A stretch of 30,033 bases of DNA from Discostella pseudostelligera (Eukaryota > Bacillariophyta > Thalassiosirophyceae > Thalassiosirales > Thalassiosiraceae). The translations under genes and the position numbers were made by a program. The notes below the pieces were generated by a model that did no database searches, had not been told where the DNA came from, and worked only from the letters and a program-made list of their open reading frames with translations. Below are positions 1 to 9,994 of the stretch, in pieces; position 1 is the first letter of the stretch; each line of letters begins with the position of its first letter. The stretch lies in NCBI GenBank assembly GCA_036940085.1, contig JALLBK010000744.1, positions 1 through 30,033 of the forward strand, given 5' to 3'.

Positions 1-65
1 GATAGTACAGCACCGTCACCAAGAGGATTCGTATTGGCGGTGTCATCGTCATGGTGCATTCTCAT
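1..65 (-). CDS. possible 5' end of a divergent gene leaving the window (partial)
   Basis: On the minus strand an ATG at 65-63 opens a frame with no stop to the window edge, about 21 codons. It begins M-R-M-H-H-D-D-D and is followed by a Thr/Asn/Gly-rich stretch. A second in-frame ATG lies at 59-57. The position fits: it faces away from the isopropylmalate synthase gene across an interval with paired TTTGGCGGGA and CACGTG motifs. Twenty-one open codons are weak statistical evidence and no family can be recognised. This could equally be plain upstream sequence. Confidence 0.2.
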   Translation of the reverse strand, partial: MRMHHDDDTANTNPLGDGAVL

Positions 66-332
66 GCCACACTTTTTTGTTGGATTTTGGATCTTTTGAT
101 GGTGGGGGTGATTTGGCGGGAGAAAATATCCACGTTGAAGATAATATTTGGCGGGAGACCTTGACTTATCCACGTGTAAGCACGTGAGAGGCAGTGCACC
201 GACGTCGTCGGCACCGTCCGTCGTCATCGCGTGGTGCTCATAAATCATGAACCATGAACGCCGACGGACTGCAATAGGCTCCATCCACCCTACACTTCCT
301 CCTCACCCATTATCGATCAACTTCACGGCATC
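66..332. promoter_or_regulatory. promoter region of the isopropylmalate synthase gene: paired E2F-like and CACGTG motifs
   Basis: Two copies of TTTGGCGGGA lie at 112-121 and 147-156, in the same orientation and 35 bp apart. Two CACGTG boxes follow at 171-176 and 181-186, exactly 10 bp apart (one helical turn). TTTGGCGGGA matches the classical E2F/DP binding consensus, and CACGTG is the core bound by many bHLH and bZIP factors. Binding in this organism is inferred from the motif alone. The same two motifs recur together in other promoters of this window. Confidence 0.45.
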
Positions 333-2430
333 ATGCGAATCTCCACAGCGTCAATAGCAGCCTTGGTAGCCTGTGTGGCCACGACGTCCACCTCGGCCTT
401 CACTCCCGCTCATTTCAATGTCAGAAGTCCAAGATCCGTCGACCATGCCAACTTCAACAGCGGCAGCGTCGCCACCCGTCGTCATGGTTCCACCAGCATC
501 AATCATCTCAACTCCTCAGTCGACCCCTCCCTCATCTCTGAACTCTACAAACGCCGTCCACGCCCCGAATACATCCCCGGCCACATCCCCGATCCCGACT
601 ATGTCCGTATTTTCGACACCACACTCCGCGACGGTGAGCAATCTCCCGGCGCCACACTCACCAGCTCTGAAAAACTTGAAATTGCACGTAATCTCGCCAA
701 GCTTGGCGTTGATATCATCGAGGCTGGATTCCCCATTGCCAGTCCCGATGACTTTAATGCCGTCAAACAAATTGCGGATATAGTCGGTAATGAAGTCTAC
801 GAGGATGGATATGTCCCCGTAATTGCCGGATTGAGCCGCGCCAATGAAAAAGATATTGGTCGAGCATGGGATGCAGTCAAGGGTGCATTGCGACCAAGGA
901 TACATACCTTTATTGCAACGAGTGATATACACATGACACGGAAATTAAATAAGACACCAGACGAGGTGATTGAAATTGCCGTCAAGGCGGTGACGTATGC
1001 ACGGAGTTTGGGATGTACGGATATTGAATTTAGTCCAGAGGATGCAGGACGGTCCAATCCCGAGTTTTTGTATCGTATCTTGGGCAAGGTCATCGAGGCG
1101 GGTGCTACTACATTGAATATTCCTGATACTACTGGATGGAATATGCCTTGGGAATTTGGCAATTTGATTCGCTTATTGCGTGAAAATGTCCCGGGGTCGG
1201 ATAAGGTGGTATTTAGCACCCATTGTCAGAATGATTTGGGATTGGCCACGGCCAATAGTTTGGCAGGAGCACTCAATGGAGCTCGACAATTGGAATGTAC
1301 GATTAATGGTATTGGCGAACGTGCAGGAAATGCTAGTTTGGAAGAGGTCGTCATGAGTTTGGCACTCAAGGGGAATGAACAATTCAAGGAGAGTACCAAT
1401 CCTGGATCGGGCAAACTCTACACGGCCATTAATCCGGTATACATTACGCCAACATCAAAGATGGTGGCGGAATATACCGGTATGAAGTGTCAACCACACA
1501 AGGCTATCGTGGGCGCCAATGCCTTTCAACATGAGAGTGGGATACATCAAGATGGGATGATTAAGGACAAGTCGACCTATGAGATTATGACACCTGAATC
1601 GATTGGACTTATGCGAGGTGATTCCCAGTCTGGCGCTGGTATCGTTTTGGGGAAGCATTCGGGACGGAATGCCGTGGGAACGCGTTTGCGTGAATTAGGA
1701 TATGATTTGGATGTGGACAAATTGAATGCGGTATTTGCTCGATTTAAGGAGGTGGCTGAGAAGAAGAAGGGTGGGTTGGATGATGATGATTTGGAAAGTT
1801 TGGTGAGTGATCAGGCGGGGTATGTGAATGAATTGTGGAGAGTTACCGGATTACAGGCTACGACTGGATTGTCGGGCATTCCTACGGCCACGGTCAAGAT
1901 GATGGGTCCGGATGGTGTCGAGCGATATATTAGTGCGACGGGAACCGGTCCGGTGGATGCTGTGTACAAGGCAATTGATCAGATTATGGGTGTGTCGGTG
2001 ATTTTGGAGAGTTATTCGATGAATTCGGTGAATGAAGGCATCGAAGTGAGTAGTACTGACTACTGAAGCATTTTGAATAGTTCCTTGTCGGCTATGCACT
2101 TGGACTCATATCTATTCCACAAAACACTGCTTCTACTTGTATCAGGCCCTCGCAAGCACCCGAGTAGTCATTGTACCCACCATCAACGGTCCCAATGATT
2201 CGGCTGTCATGGATGCCCAGACGAGTCAGCTGCGCGAGAAGAAATTTTCTGGTTCAGGCTCCGATACGGACATTATTACCTCCTCGGCACGCGCGTACGT
2301 CTCGGCATTGAATAAACTCTTGACTTGGAAGATGCGACGAATGTCATCAAATGAGAGTAGTGCGGATACGACGGGGGTGAGTGGGGCAGTGGCCGTGGAG
2401 GGGGAGGCTCCTGCAGTCGTTGTGAACTAA
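333..2430 (+). CDS. leuA: 2-isopropylmalate synthase, plastid-targeted, two exons
   Basis: Catalyses the first committed step of leucine synthesis: acetyl-CoA plus 2-oxoisovalerate gives 2-isopropylmalate. Exons are 333-2045 and 2146-2430; the 100-bp intron (GTGAGT...CAG) is phase 0, and the joined protein is 665 aa. Without splicing the frame stops at 2066 and loses most of the C-terminal regulatory domain; exon 2 restores it (E-G-I-E joined to A-L-A-S-T-R, then [11 protein letters not shown]). [12 protein letters not shown] at residues 95-106 carries the metal and substrate residues of the HMGL-like barrel; STHCQNDLG and NGIGERAGN follow. Residues 1-25 form a signal peptide with a TSAFTP cleavage motif, then a basic, Ser-rich, acid-poor stretch: the bipartite presequence of secondary plastids. 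The C-terminal domain normally gives leucine feedback. The assignment is firm; plastid location is inferred from the presequence. Confidence 0.95.
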
Positions 2431-2613
2431 TTATACGCGATATGAAAGGACGAGAGACAGGTCAATCAATGCATACTTGTGTATTGCAGTTGATACGGAT
2501 ATGAGATATTTCGTAGGCATTATTCGGAATTCTTATTCCTCCATAGAAGTTTCATCCTCACTATCATCGTAGTCATCATCACCATCATCTTCTTCCTCTT
2601 CTCCATAATCTCC

Positions 2614-4959
2614 TCAATAATCCATGTCCTCCCCATAATACTCATCATCCGAATGAGAAAAATACGAATCATTCTCCATAGAATCGCTCATAAAAGAATC
2701 CGACTCATCGGAATTCATCTGTTCGTAAAAAGCAATGTCCTCCACGGATAAACTTGGCACAAGGAATGACAGAACATTCGGAATTATCACGGTTGCTCCA
2801 CAATTGTCCCGGGCTTCTGCTTTCATGACAATACGACGTTGCGCAATCTTCGATGTCCAGAGAGCGAGTTCCAACAATGAGGCAGCATCCTTCAAATCGC
2901 TGTAGCAGTCCATCCTCCCACTAATCATTTTACAGAACAAAAGGATTTTTTCACAAGAGATGGAAGGAAAACGTCGTAGCAGATCAAGAATGTCTTCCCT
3001 CCACTTCATTGATGATATCCTACCCAAGCGTTTCAGAATAGAACCATCCACCAAAAATGTATACATAAAAAGCCATCGTCCGTCCATCCCCTGAGCATAC
3101 CATTCAGTAATTGACAATTCAGTCACCAAATCTTGTATTTCAGTACAGAACTCAACAGCCAAATATGGGCAGCTTGTGAACGCCCCTGGTCTTATGGTCC
3201 TGACGGAGGCTGGAATGTTCAGGCGCACTAACGACGTGCAGCCATGAAATGCATTTGGCATGATCTCTTCTAGACCCTCAACAAGCTCCACATCCCTCAA
3301 TTGTGTGCAGGACTTGAACGCATCTTGACCTATCACTTTGACGGACGATGGCACTCTGATTCGAGCAAGTGACGTACAATTGTAGAATGCACTTTCCATA
3401 ATGGCCATAGTTCCCTCACGAATCTCCACGTCTAGCAATGCCTTGCAATATTGGAATGTGCTTGCGCAAATAGTTGCGACTGAGGAGGGGATAACAATGC
3501 GCTCCAATGATGTGCAGCCATAAAATGCACTTGGCAAGATCTCTTCTAGACCCTCAACGAGCTCCACATCCCTCAGCTGCGTGCACGAATTGAATGCACT
3601 TTGACCTATCACTTTGACGGACGACGGCACTCTGATTCGAGCAAGTGACGTACAAAAGTGGAATGCACATTCCATAACGGCCGTATTTCCCTCACGAAGC
3701 TCCACGTCTAGCAATCCCTTGCAATGGCTGAATGTCTGCGCACAAATACTTGTGACAGAGGACGGGACAACAATGCGCTCCAATGATGTGCAGCCATAAA
3801 ATGCATTTGGCATGATCTCTTCCAGGCCATCAAATAGCTCAGCCTCTCTTAATTGCGTGCATGAATGAAATGCATAACGACCAATAACTTTGACGGACGA
3901 CGGCACCCTGATTTGCACAAGTGACGTACAATTGTAGAATGCATGTTCCATAATGGCCGTAGTTCCCTCACAAAGCCCCACGTCTATCAATCCCGTGCAA
4001 TTGCTGAATGTCTGCACACAAATACTTGTGACAGAGGACGGGACAACAATGCGCTCCAATGATGTGCACCCCTGAAATGCATTTGGCATTATCTCTTCCA
4101 GACCATCAAATAGCTCAGCCTCTCTTAATTGCGTGCAAGAATGAAATGCATAATGACCAATCACTTTGACAGACGATGGCACTCTAATTTGCACAAGTGA
4201 TTTGCAGTTACTGAATGCCATATGTGGAATCTCCTGAAGCCCGTCATGAAGCTCCACATGCATCAATCGCTCGCAGCCACGAAAAGTACCAAAATGTTCC
4301 ACGGAGGAGGGTATAATAATGCGTTCGAGCGACGAGCAGTACCAAAATGCACCTTTCATAATACTTTTCAGACCATCCACAAGCTCCACCTTCCTTAATC
4401 GCGTGCAATAATCAAATGCACGCTGATCGATTACCTTGACACTGGAGGGTACGACAATATGCTCGAGAGATTCGCAGGATGAAAATGCACATTTCGTAAT
4501 CGTCTCGAGCCCATCACAAAGCTCTGCATTCCGCAAACTTTTGCAAAAGCTGAATGCACCATGTCCTATCTCTTGTACACTGGAGGGGATGGAGATACGC
4601 TCAAGAGAATCGCATGCATGAAATGCTAGTTTCTGAATCTGCTGTAGGCCCTTGCGAAGTTCTACCTCCACTAACTGAAAACAATGGCTGAATGCTTCCC
4701 GTCCGATTTCCTTGACGGTAGAGGGTATCGTAATGCGCTCGAGTGAAGAGCAGCAGGTGAATGCCTTAGGAGCAATGCATTTTAGACCATCACATAGTTC
4801 CACCTCTTTCAAACGACAGCTCCAGAATGCCCCAGCGTCAATAACTGTGACGGATGATGGAACGCGGACATGTGTCATCGCTCTCCAGGCTTTGCCCTTC
4901 GCCGACTCACGCTTGGGAGGTCCACCCGTGTAGACGACCTCGACTACTTCGCTGGCCAT
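2614..4959 (-). CDS. BspA-type leucine-rich-repeat (LRR_5) protein
   Basis: A 781-aa single-exon protein built of about 25 tandem repeats of roughly 23 residues with the pattern AF..C..L..v.lp.gl..I, spanning residues 40-600. This is the LRR_5 type first described in Bacteroides BspA and abundant in protists, including diatoms. No signal peptide or membrane span is visible, so it is probably intracellular. Binding partners cannot be read from the sequence. After the repeats come about 150 residues with no recognised domain, then an acidic Asp/Glu/Ser/Tyr tail. The frame ends at a TGA (2616-2614), yet beyond it the same frame stays open for 26 strongly acidic codons to a TAA at 2535-2533. The TGA may therefore be a recent nonsense change or a sequencing error. 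The start ATG at 4959 is the first before the repeats and faces the AP-3 beta gene across a shared promoter. Confidence 0.85.
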   Translation of the reverse strand: MASEVVEVVYTGGPPKRESAKGKAWRAMTHVRVPSSVTVIDAGAFWSCRLKEVELCDGLKCIAPKAFTCCSSLERITIPSTVKEIGREAFSHCFQLVEVELRKGLQQIQKLAFHACDSLERISIPSSVQEIGHGAFSFCKSLRNAELCDGLETITKCAFSSCESLEHIVVPSSVKVIDQRAFDYCTRLRKVELVDGLKSIMKGAFWYCSSLERIIIPSSVEHFGTFRGCERLMHVELHDGLQEIPHMAFSNCKSLVQIRVPSSVKVIGHYAFHSCTQLREAELFDGLEEIMPNAFQGCTSLERIVVPSSVTSICVQTFSNCTGLIDVGLCEGTTAIMEHAFYNCTSLVQIRVPSSVKVIGRYAFHSCTQLREAELFDGLEEIMPNAFYGCTSLERIVVPSSVTSICAQTFSHCKGLLDVELREGNTAVMECAFHFCTSLARIRVPSSVKVIGQSAFNSCTQLRDVELVEGLEEILPSAFYGCTSLERIVIPSSVATICASTFQYCKALLDVEIREGTMAIMESAFYNCTSLARIRVPSSVKVIGQDAFKSCTQLRDVELVEGLEEIMPNAFHGCTSLVRLNIPASVRTIRPGAFTSCPYLAVEFCTEIQDLVTELSITEWYAQGMDGRWLFMYTFLVDGSILKRLGRISSMKWREDILDLLRRFPSISCEKILLFCKMISGRMDCYSDLKDAASLLELALWTSKIAQRRIVMKAEARDNCGATVIIPNVLSFLVPSLSVEDIAFYEQMNSDESDSFMSDSMENDSYFSHSDDEYYGEDMDY
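3190..4293. repeat. 276-bp higher-order tandem repeat inside the LRR gene (about four units, boundaries approximate)
   Basis: Nearly the same block recurs at exact 276-bp steps. The segment reading CACTCTGAT or a one-base variant starts at 3352, 3628, 3904 and 4180. Each unit encodes 92 aa, that is four 23-aa LRRs. Between units the DNA stays close to identical over long stretches, while repeats outside this block (for example 4400-4900) have diverged at nucleotide level. The spacing is seen directly. Recent unequal exchange or gene conversion is the inference. Confidence 0.85.
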
Positions 4960-5387
4960 TATGTCTGTATTCTAAAACGACTTCAATAGGATGGAGGACT
5001 TTGATAGCATTGTGGTCGATGAGGGGCAAGTGCCATCGTCATTGTCGAGTGAAAGTTCGACGGCCGGCCGGCCCGGCAGCCGGCAAGCAAAGATATGGCG
5101 GGAAACGGATTTGGATCTTTGCTTCGCGCCAAAACTCGAAAACCTTCCAGTTGGATCTTTGCTTCGCGCCACAATCCATTTGGATCTCTGCTTCATTTTT
5201 GGCGGGAAATCGAAATTCCACCATGAAATAAATCCACCACACAAACTCCCCGCCACCATGGCCATGGACATGGATATGGACACAAAATCCAACGCTACGA
5301 CCCTCCAAACAAAGACGATCCTACACTCAGGGAGATAAAGGCCTTGTCACCACGCACCCACCACCTCTCTCTTACTAGCTACCAGCA
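4960..5387. promoter_or_regulatory. bidirectional promoter between LRR and AP-3 beta genes with a cluster of E2F-like sites
   Basis: This 428-bp interval separates two divergent start codons. It holds TATGGCGGGAAAC (5094-5106), TTCGCGCCAAAA (5123-5134), TTCGCGCC (5163-5170) and TTTTTGGCGGGAAA (5196-5209), in both orientations. A 21-bp repeat, TTGGATCTTTGCTTCGCGCCA, occurs at 5111-5131 and again exactly 40 bp later at 5151-5171; a degenerate third copy begins near 5179. The GC-rich CGGCCGGCCGG stretch at 5060-5070 is palindromic. No convincing gene is seen here: the open frames overlap one another and lack protein-like composition. Confidence 0.5.
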
Positions 5388-8300
5388 ATGGCATCGTGGC
5401 CCGTCGTCCCCCCCGCGGCAAGCACCGCCGCCGCCGACGCCGCCTCTGCCGTCGCCGACGCGGCCACCGCCACGGCGGTGGCCATCTCCTCCATCGACCC
5501 CACTGGCCTGTACAGTTCCAATCTCGTCTCCTCGGCCCTCTTCACCATTGGCGATGCCCAATTCTTCGAAGAGAGCATCTCCCCCTCCACAGTCCGACAT
5601 CAACTCTCCATTACCGGTGATCCATCCAATCCATCGACTACATTGAATTTATTAAAGGGCATGAAATGGCTATTGGCCAACATGTCCAAGGGACGAAATG
5701 TCTCTGACTTTTTTCCACATGTCGTCAAATTAGTCGGGGTGCCCAATTTAGAAGTACGGAAAATGGTCTACATCTACTTGGCACGGTATGCCAATCATGA
5801 CTCCTCTTGTCGGGAATTGGCATTATTAAGTATTAATGCCTTTCAACGTGGATTGGCGGATAGAGAACCATTAGTGCGATCGTTGGCATTACGTGTATTG
5901 ACTTGTATGGACGTCCCGGATGTATTGCAACTTCAAATTTTGGGGGTTGGGACGTGTTGTAAGGATAGTAGTCCCTACGTGCGAAAATGTGCCGCCAATG
6001 CGGTATGTAAATTGCATCCACGATGTTTGGGCTCGGGGGATGAAGTGCAAGCAGAACAACTTGTCGAAATCATCAGTAGATTGTTAGAAGAAGATGGAAG
6101 TACCATGGTACTTACCTCAGCAATGATTGCCTTTTGTGAGATTTGTCCTACTCGATTGGAATTACTGCATCGTTGCTATCGCAAGGTATGCCATTTGTTA
6201 ACAGATATGGATGAATGGGGTCAGGTGGTGGTTATGGAGTTGTTTATGCAGTATTGTCGAAAGTTCTTTAAACAGCCACGGGGACAATTGCATGGATCGG
6301 CCGAATTGATTGATAGAGAACGGAGAGTTACACGAAGTACGAGGAAGATGTGTGGTGCAATGAATCCTTTGGGGCATGATTTGGGTGGGGCTGGTGCACT
6401 GAATGGTGGTGGTGGCGGCGGCAGTGGCAATGCTGATACGCTTGACACGTTTCTGTCATTGGATGCAGCGGCAACAACAACATCATCGTCCACCGGCGCC
6501 ACAAACAATGCTTCATCGATACCTCCCCCAGCTCGATCGCCTCGTCAGAAAGTGAAACGACGCGTGGTTCGGAAGGCATTTTACTCGGACGAAGAAGATG
6601 AGAGCTCCGAGGAGGAGGTGGATCCTTACTATCCCATTACTGGGGGAAATGTGGCACGGGCAGTACGTGAGCCTGAACTTTTGGGGACTCCTACTAAAAC
6701 AATGAGTGACACATTTTTCCGCGATGAGGTGAATGCTACGACCCTGAATGGGAATGGTACTGCTCCAATCGCCATGGCATTGAATGATGATGAAGACAGT
6801 GATTTGGATGAAGATCATAAGCTACTGCTCCACTCATCGATGCCTCTGTTGAAAAGTAGAAACTCGGCTGTAGTATTAGCGGCGTGCTCGTTGCATTATC
6901 ATTGCGGCGTTGCAAGCATCAAGGTGAGTGTTCATTGGCTTTGTGCAAATCCCCATAGTCGTCATTGTTGTTGAAACTGATCATTACATTCTTGAATTTC
7001 CCGAAACAGACGAGATCTGCTCTTGGGAAGGCATTGGTGCGAATTCACCGGGACAGGCGTGAAATCCAATACATTGTATTGCAGTCGATTCGGACTTTGG
7101 TACACGAATGCCCCTCGGCATTCAGCCCATTTTTGAACGACTTCTTCGTGAAAGGGATGGATCCATCGTTCACGCGAATGATCAAACTTGATATCCTCTT
7201 AACTTTAAGCACGGATCCCAAGGCAGTCGAGACTGTCCTATCAGAACTACGAACATATGTCCGCCACAGTGACAAAGTATTTGCGTGTGCCGCAATTCGA
7301 GCAGTAGCAAAAGTTGCGGAATTGGCTCGAATCGCCTATGACCGACGAGCACACACACAAAAAGGGCTAGATATTAAGAGTGCGCGTGCATACTCAAACG
7401 CCATTGCATTGAATTGTCTTTCGGGCCTGATCATGCTTTCTGAATATTCAAAGAATGCGGAGGTGGTCGGAGAATGTGCTATGTCGATGCAACGAATCTT
7501 ATCTCAGCTGTGGTCAGATGATGGGACGACAAATACAGTGAAGGACCCATCCGGAGTTCAAGAAAGGTCGTTGAAACGCTTGTTGCTTATCATCGTTCGT
7601 TCACTCAATAATCATTCCGATGACGACAATGGCGACGAAGAGAAAACAGCAGAGCACACAAAATTAGAGCTGAAGGCCGTCTGCGTTCCTGATTCGGCAA
7701 TTGCGTCCAGTATCTTCATCATTGGCGAATGGTTAACTATGTCTAGATATTCGTCATCTCCATGGAACATTGGCGAGAAAAACAAGAGGAAAATTCGACT
7801 TGAGGTGATGCGTTTGTTGGCCAAACCATTCACCAGCTTGGATCCGCAAATAAAGTTACAAGCTGTGCATTTGGCGAGTAAGGTGTTATTGTCTATCAAA
7901 GAGAACGAAACTGCATCTTCAGACGATGTTTCACAAAAGGAACGCGCGCTAAGTGAATTCGTGCTTGCATTGGCTAAAATGGATGTTCTTCAGGATGTGC
8001 GTGACCGAGCTAGATATGAAGGCAATGTGTTGCACATGTCTGTAGGTCTCAGCTATGACACAAGTAGTCTCCAACAACCACCACCGGGCGCTGTTTCTGT
8101 CAGTGTGGATACGGCGGAGTCAATGCTACTAGGTCGCAAGCCAAACGCATCATCTGTACCCTTGGATAGCGATGAGTTCGCTTGTGCGAAAAGAGAAGTG
8201 GACATGTTTCGATTCGGCACATTGAGCAATGCCCTTTGCAATACACCGACGGGGTCCACAATTCCATTGCCTAACTGGGCAGAGAAAGATAGCCTGAGTG

Positions 8301-9862
8301 CCCTTAGAGACACTTCAACAGCGAAGAACTCCGACCATGATGCTGTTGGTGATGATAGCGATTCTTCCGAGAACGAGTCATCGTCATCAGATAGCTCGTC
8401 CTCCTCCAGTGATGACTCAAGTGACGACAGCAGCGATAGTGAAAGTACTAGTAGTAGCAGCGAAGACGAAATTTCAATCGACGCAAAAGCCGCTCCTAAT
8501 GGTGGACCGGGAATATTGGGATCTGCTTCTGCGCACAATGCAATATCGATGGTGCCATCGCTGGTAAACAATAAAGCTGACGACGACGATTCCTCTTCTG
8601 ACTCGTCCAGCAGTGACAGCGACGACAGCAGTGAAAGTGACAGTGACGAATCAACAAAAGATGACAAAGATAATGCGTCAATCATAAAGCCCTCCGTTGG
8701 AACAATTCTAGACTTGGACATTTTGCCCAACTCACACGGTACTAGCCATTTTCATACACAATCCAGTTCAGGATCGGGTGTTGCTGAAGGTCTTGAAGAC
8801 CTGATCATGGCGCCAATTGTTGCTATGAGGGATGATATTAGCAAGCCATCGACCATAGATGATGAAAGTGGAGTGTGGAAAGATTTTGTGCGGCCCGAAC
8901 TGAGTGGAGGATTGTACATAAAGATGCGGTTTGTCCATGGCAGTTCAAGAGTTCGAGAGGCTGAAATCATGGGTCTTGACCCTAAAACCCCAAGCACTGT
9001 GTGCCTGCAAGTGCATATTGAGAACATGTGAGTGATAAATACGCGTAATTTATTCCTTGTATATTCCAATATCTGATGTCGTATCTTGTTCCGGCTACAG
9101 GCGATCTGATGCAGGCGTTTTGCGACATGTGAGAATTGTTCATCGAGGAGGATTATCTAGTGGATTGATATCTCCGTCAAAAGCAATTACACCACACGAA
9201 ATTCCGGTATTGNCATCGAGGAGGATTATCTAGTGGATTGATATCTCCGTCAAAAGCAATTACACCACACGAAATTCCGGTATTGAATAATGGGATGGCG
9301 TCGTCTGTTTTCATTGGACTTACTTTTGCTACGGCTACCGATAGAGATGGGATTACAGTCGCCAAATTCGATGTGAAATCAGACCGCGGTATGACATCAA
9401 TTGAAGTGCGCCCGACGTTGGGCGAGTTGTTGAATGACGAGGCGCTGATAGATATGAGCCAATCCGACTTTGACACAAAGATATCTGGGCTGAACGGCAT
9501 CCAACGTACATCATCGCCTTTTTCAATTGGTCGGATGAAAACCAACGACTTCGATAGTCTGCCTCGCACAGTGCTGCAACATATGAATCTTGTAAGTGAA
9601 ACCACCGCATTGTTTAATGGCCTTTTTCGCGGCTGTTTACTCAATCGTTTTCCATTATTTGTGTCAGAAACTTATTGGAAAGTGGACTGGAAAAGGATCC
9701 TTTGTCGGCATTTTGCCATCCAGTGGGCAGGAGGTATATATCACCTTGACCTGTGACCAGAAATCCGGAAACGGCCAGATACTAGTGTGCTGTAACGATG
9801 CGATGGCCGCTAATTCTATCTTGAATTTGATGAAGCAGACATTGAAAAATGGTCTGTGTTAG
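5388..9862 (+). CDS. AP3B: AP-3 adaptor complex subunit beta, four exons, interrupted by an assembly duplication
   Basis: Large subunit of the AP-3 coat, which sorts membrane cargo from endosomes/Golgi to lysosome- or vacuole-type organelles. Exons are 5388-6923, 7010-9027, 9101-9591 and 9668-9862, with introns of 86, 73 and 76 bp. Deleting one copy of the 72-bp duplication plus the N at 9213 gives 4167 nt and 1388 aa in one frame; leaving it in shifts the frame. Residues 60-700 are an adaptin N-terminal solenoid (KGMKWLLANMSKGRNVSDFFP; SRNSAVVLA; REIQYIVLQSI), split by a Gly- and Ser-rich insert at about 310-380. Two Ser/Asp/Glu runs (about 962-999 and 1035-1063) form the hinge typical of AP-3 beta and are likely casein-kinase substrates. 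The last 300 residues match the AP-3 beta C-terminal region. The acidic Ser-rich hinge favours AP-3 over AP-1, AP-2 or AP-4. Confidence 0.9.
9141..9285. repeat. exact 72-bp direct duplication around a single N (assembly gap) in AP-3 beta exon 3
   Basis: Bases 9141-9212 and 9214-9285 are identical and separated only by the N at 9213. Together copy and N add 73 bp, which is not a multiple of three. Removing one copy restores a continuous frame (I-P-V-L joined to N-N-G-M-A-S-S-V-F). This is what unmerged contig ends look like, not a biological duplication. Confidence 0.95.
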
Positions 9863-9994
9863 CGACTCGTATTAGCATAATCCGTGTGGCTCTGAAATCT
9901 GCGTTAGGTTTGCCTTAGGTAGAGACTCATTAATCACAACGAGGCAAGTGACGAGACTAAAATGCAACATTTAATTTATCGTCTTGCCATATTC

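Noticed and set aside
2137..2430. Separate small gene after isopropylmalate synthase
   Set aside because: It begins with TTG and is exactly the missing C-terminal part of the regulatory domain; a GTGAGT...CAG intron joins it in frame.
2614..4959. Several 60-70 aa plus-strand frames inside the LRR gene
   Set aside because: They recur with the 276-bp unit and are antisense readings of the LRR repeats.
8053..8730. 225-aa minus-strand frame opposite the AP-3 beta hinge
   Set aside because: It is Ser/Leu-rich low complexity produced by reading the Ser/Asp hinge codons backwards; the plus-strand frame is a recognised family.
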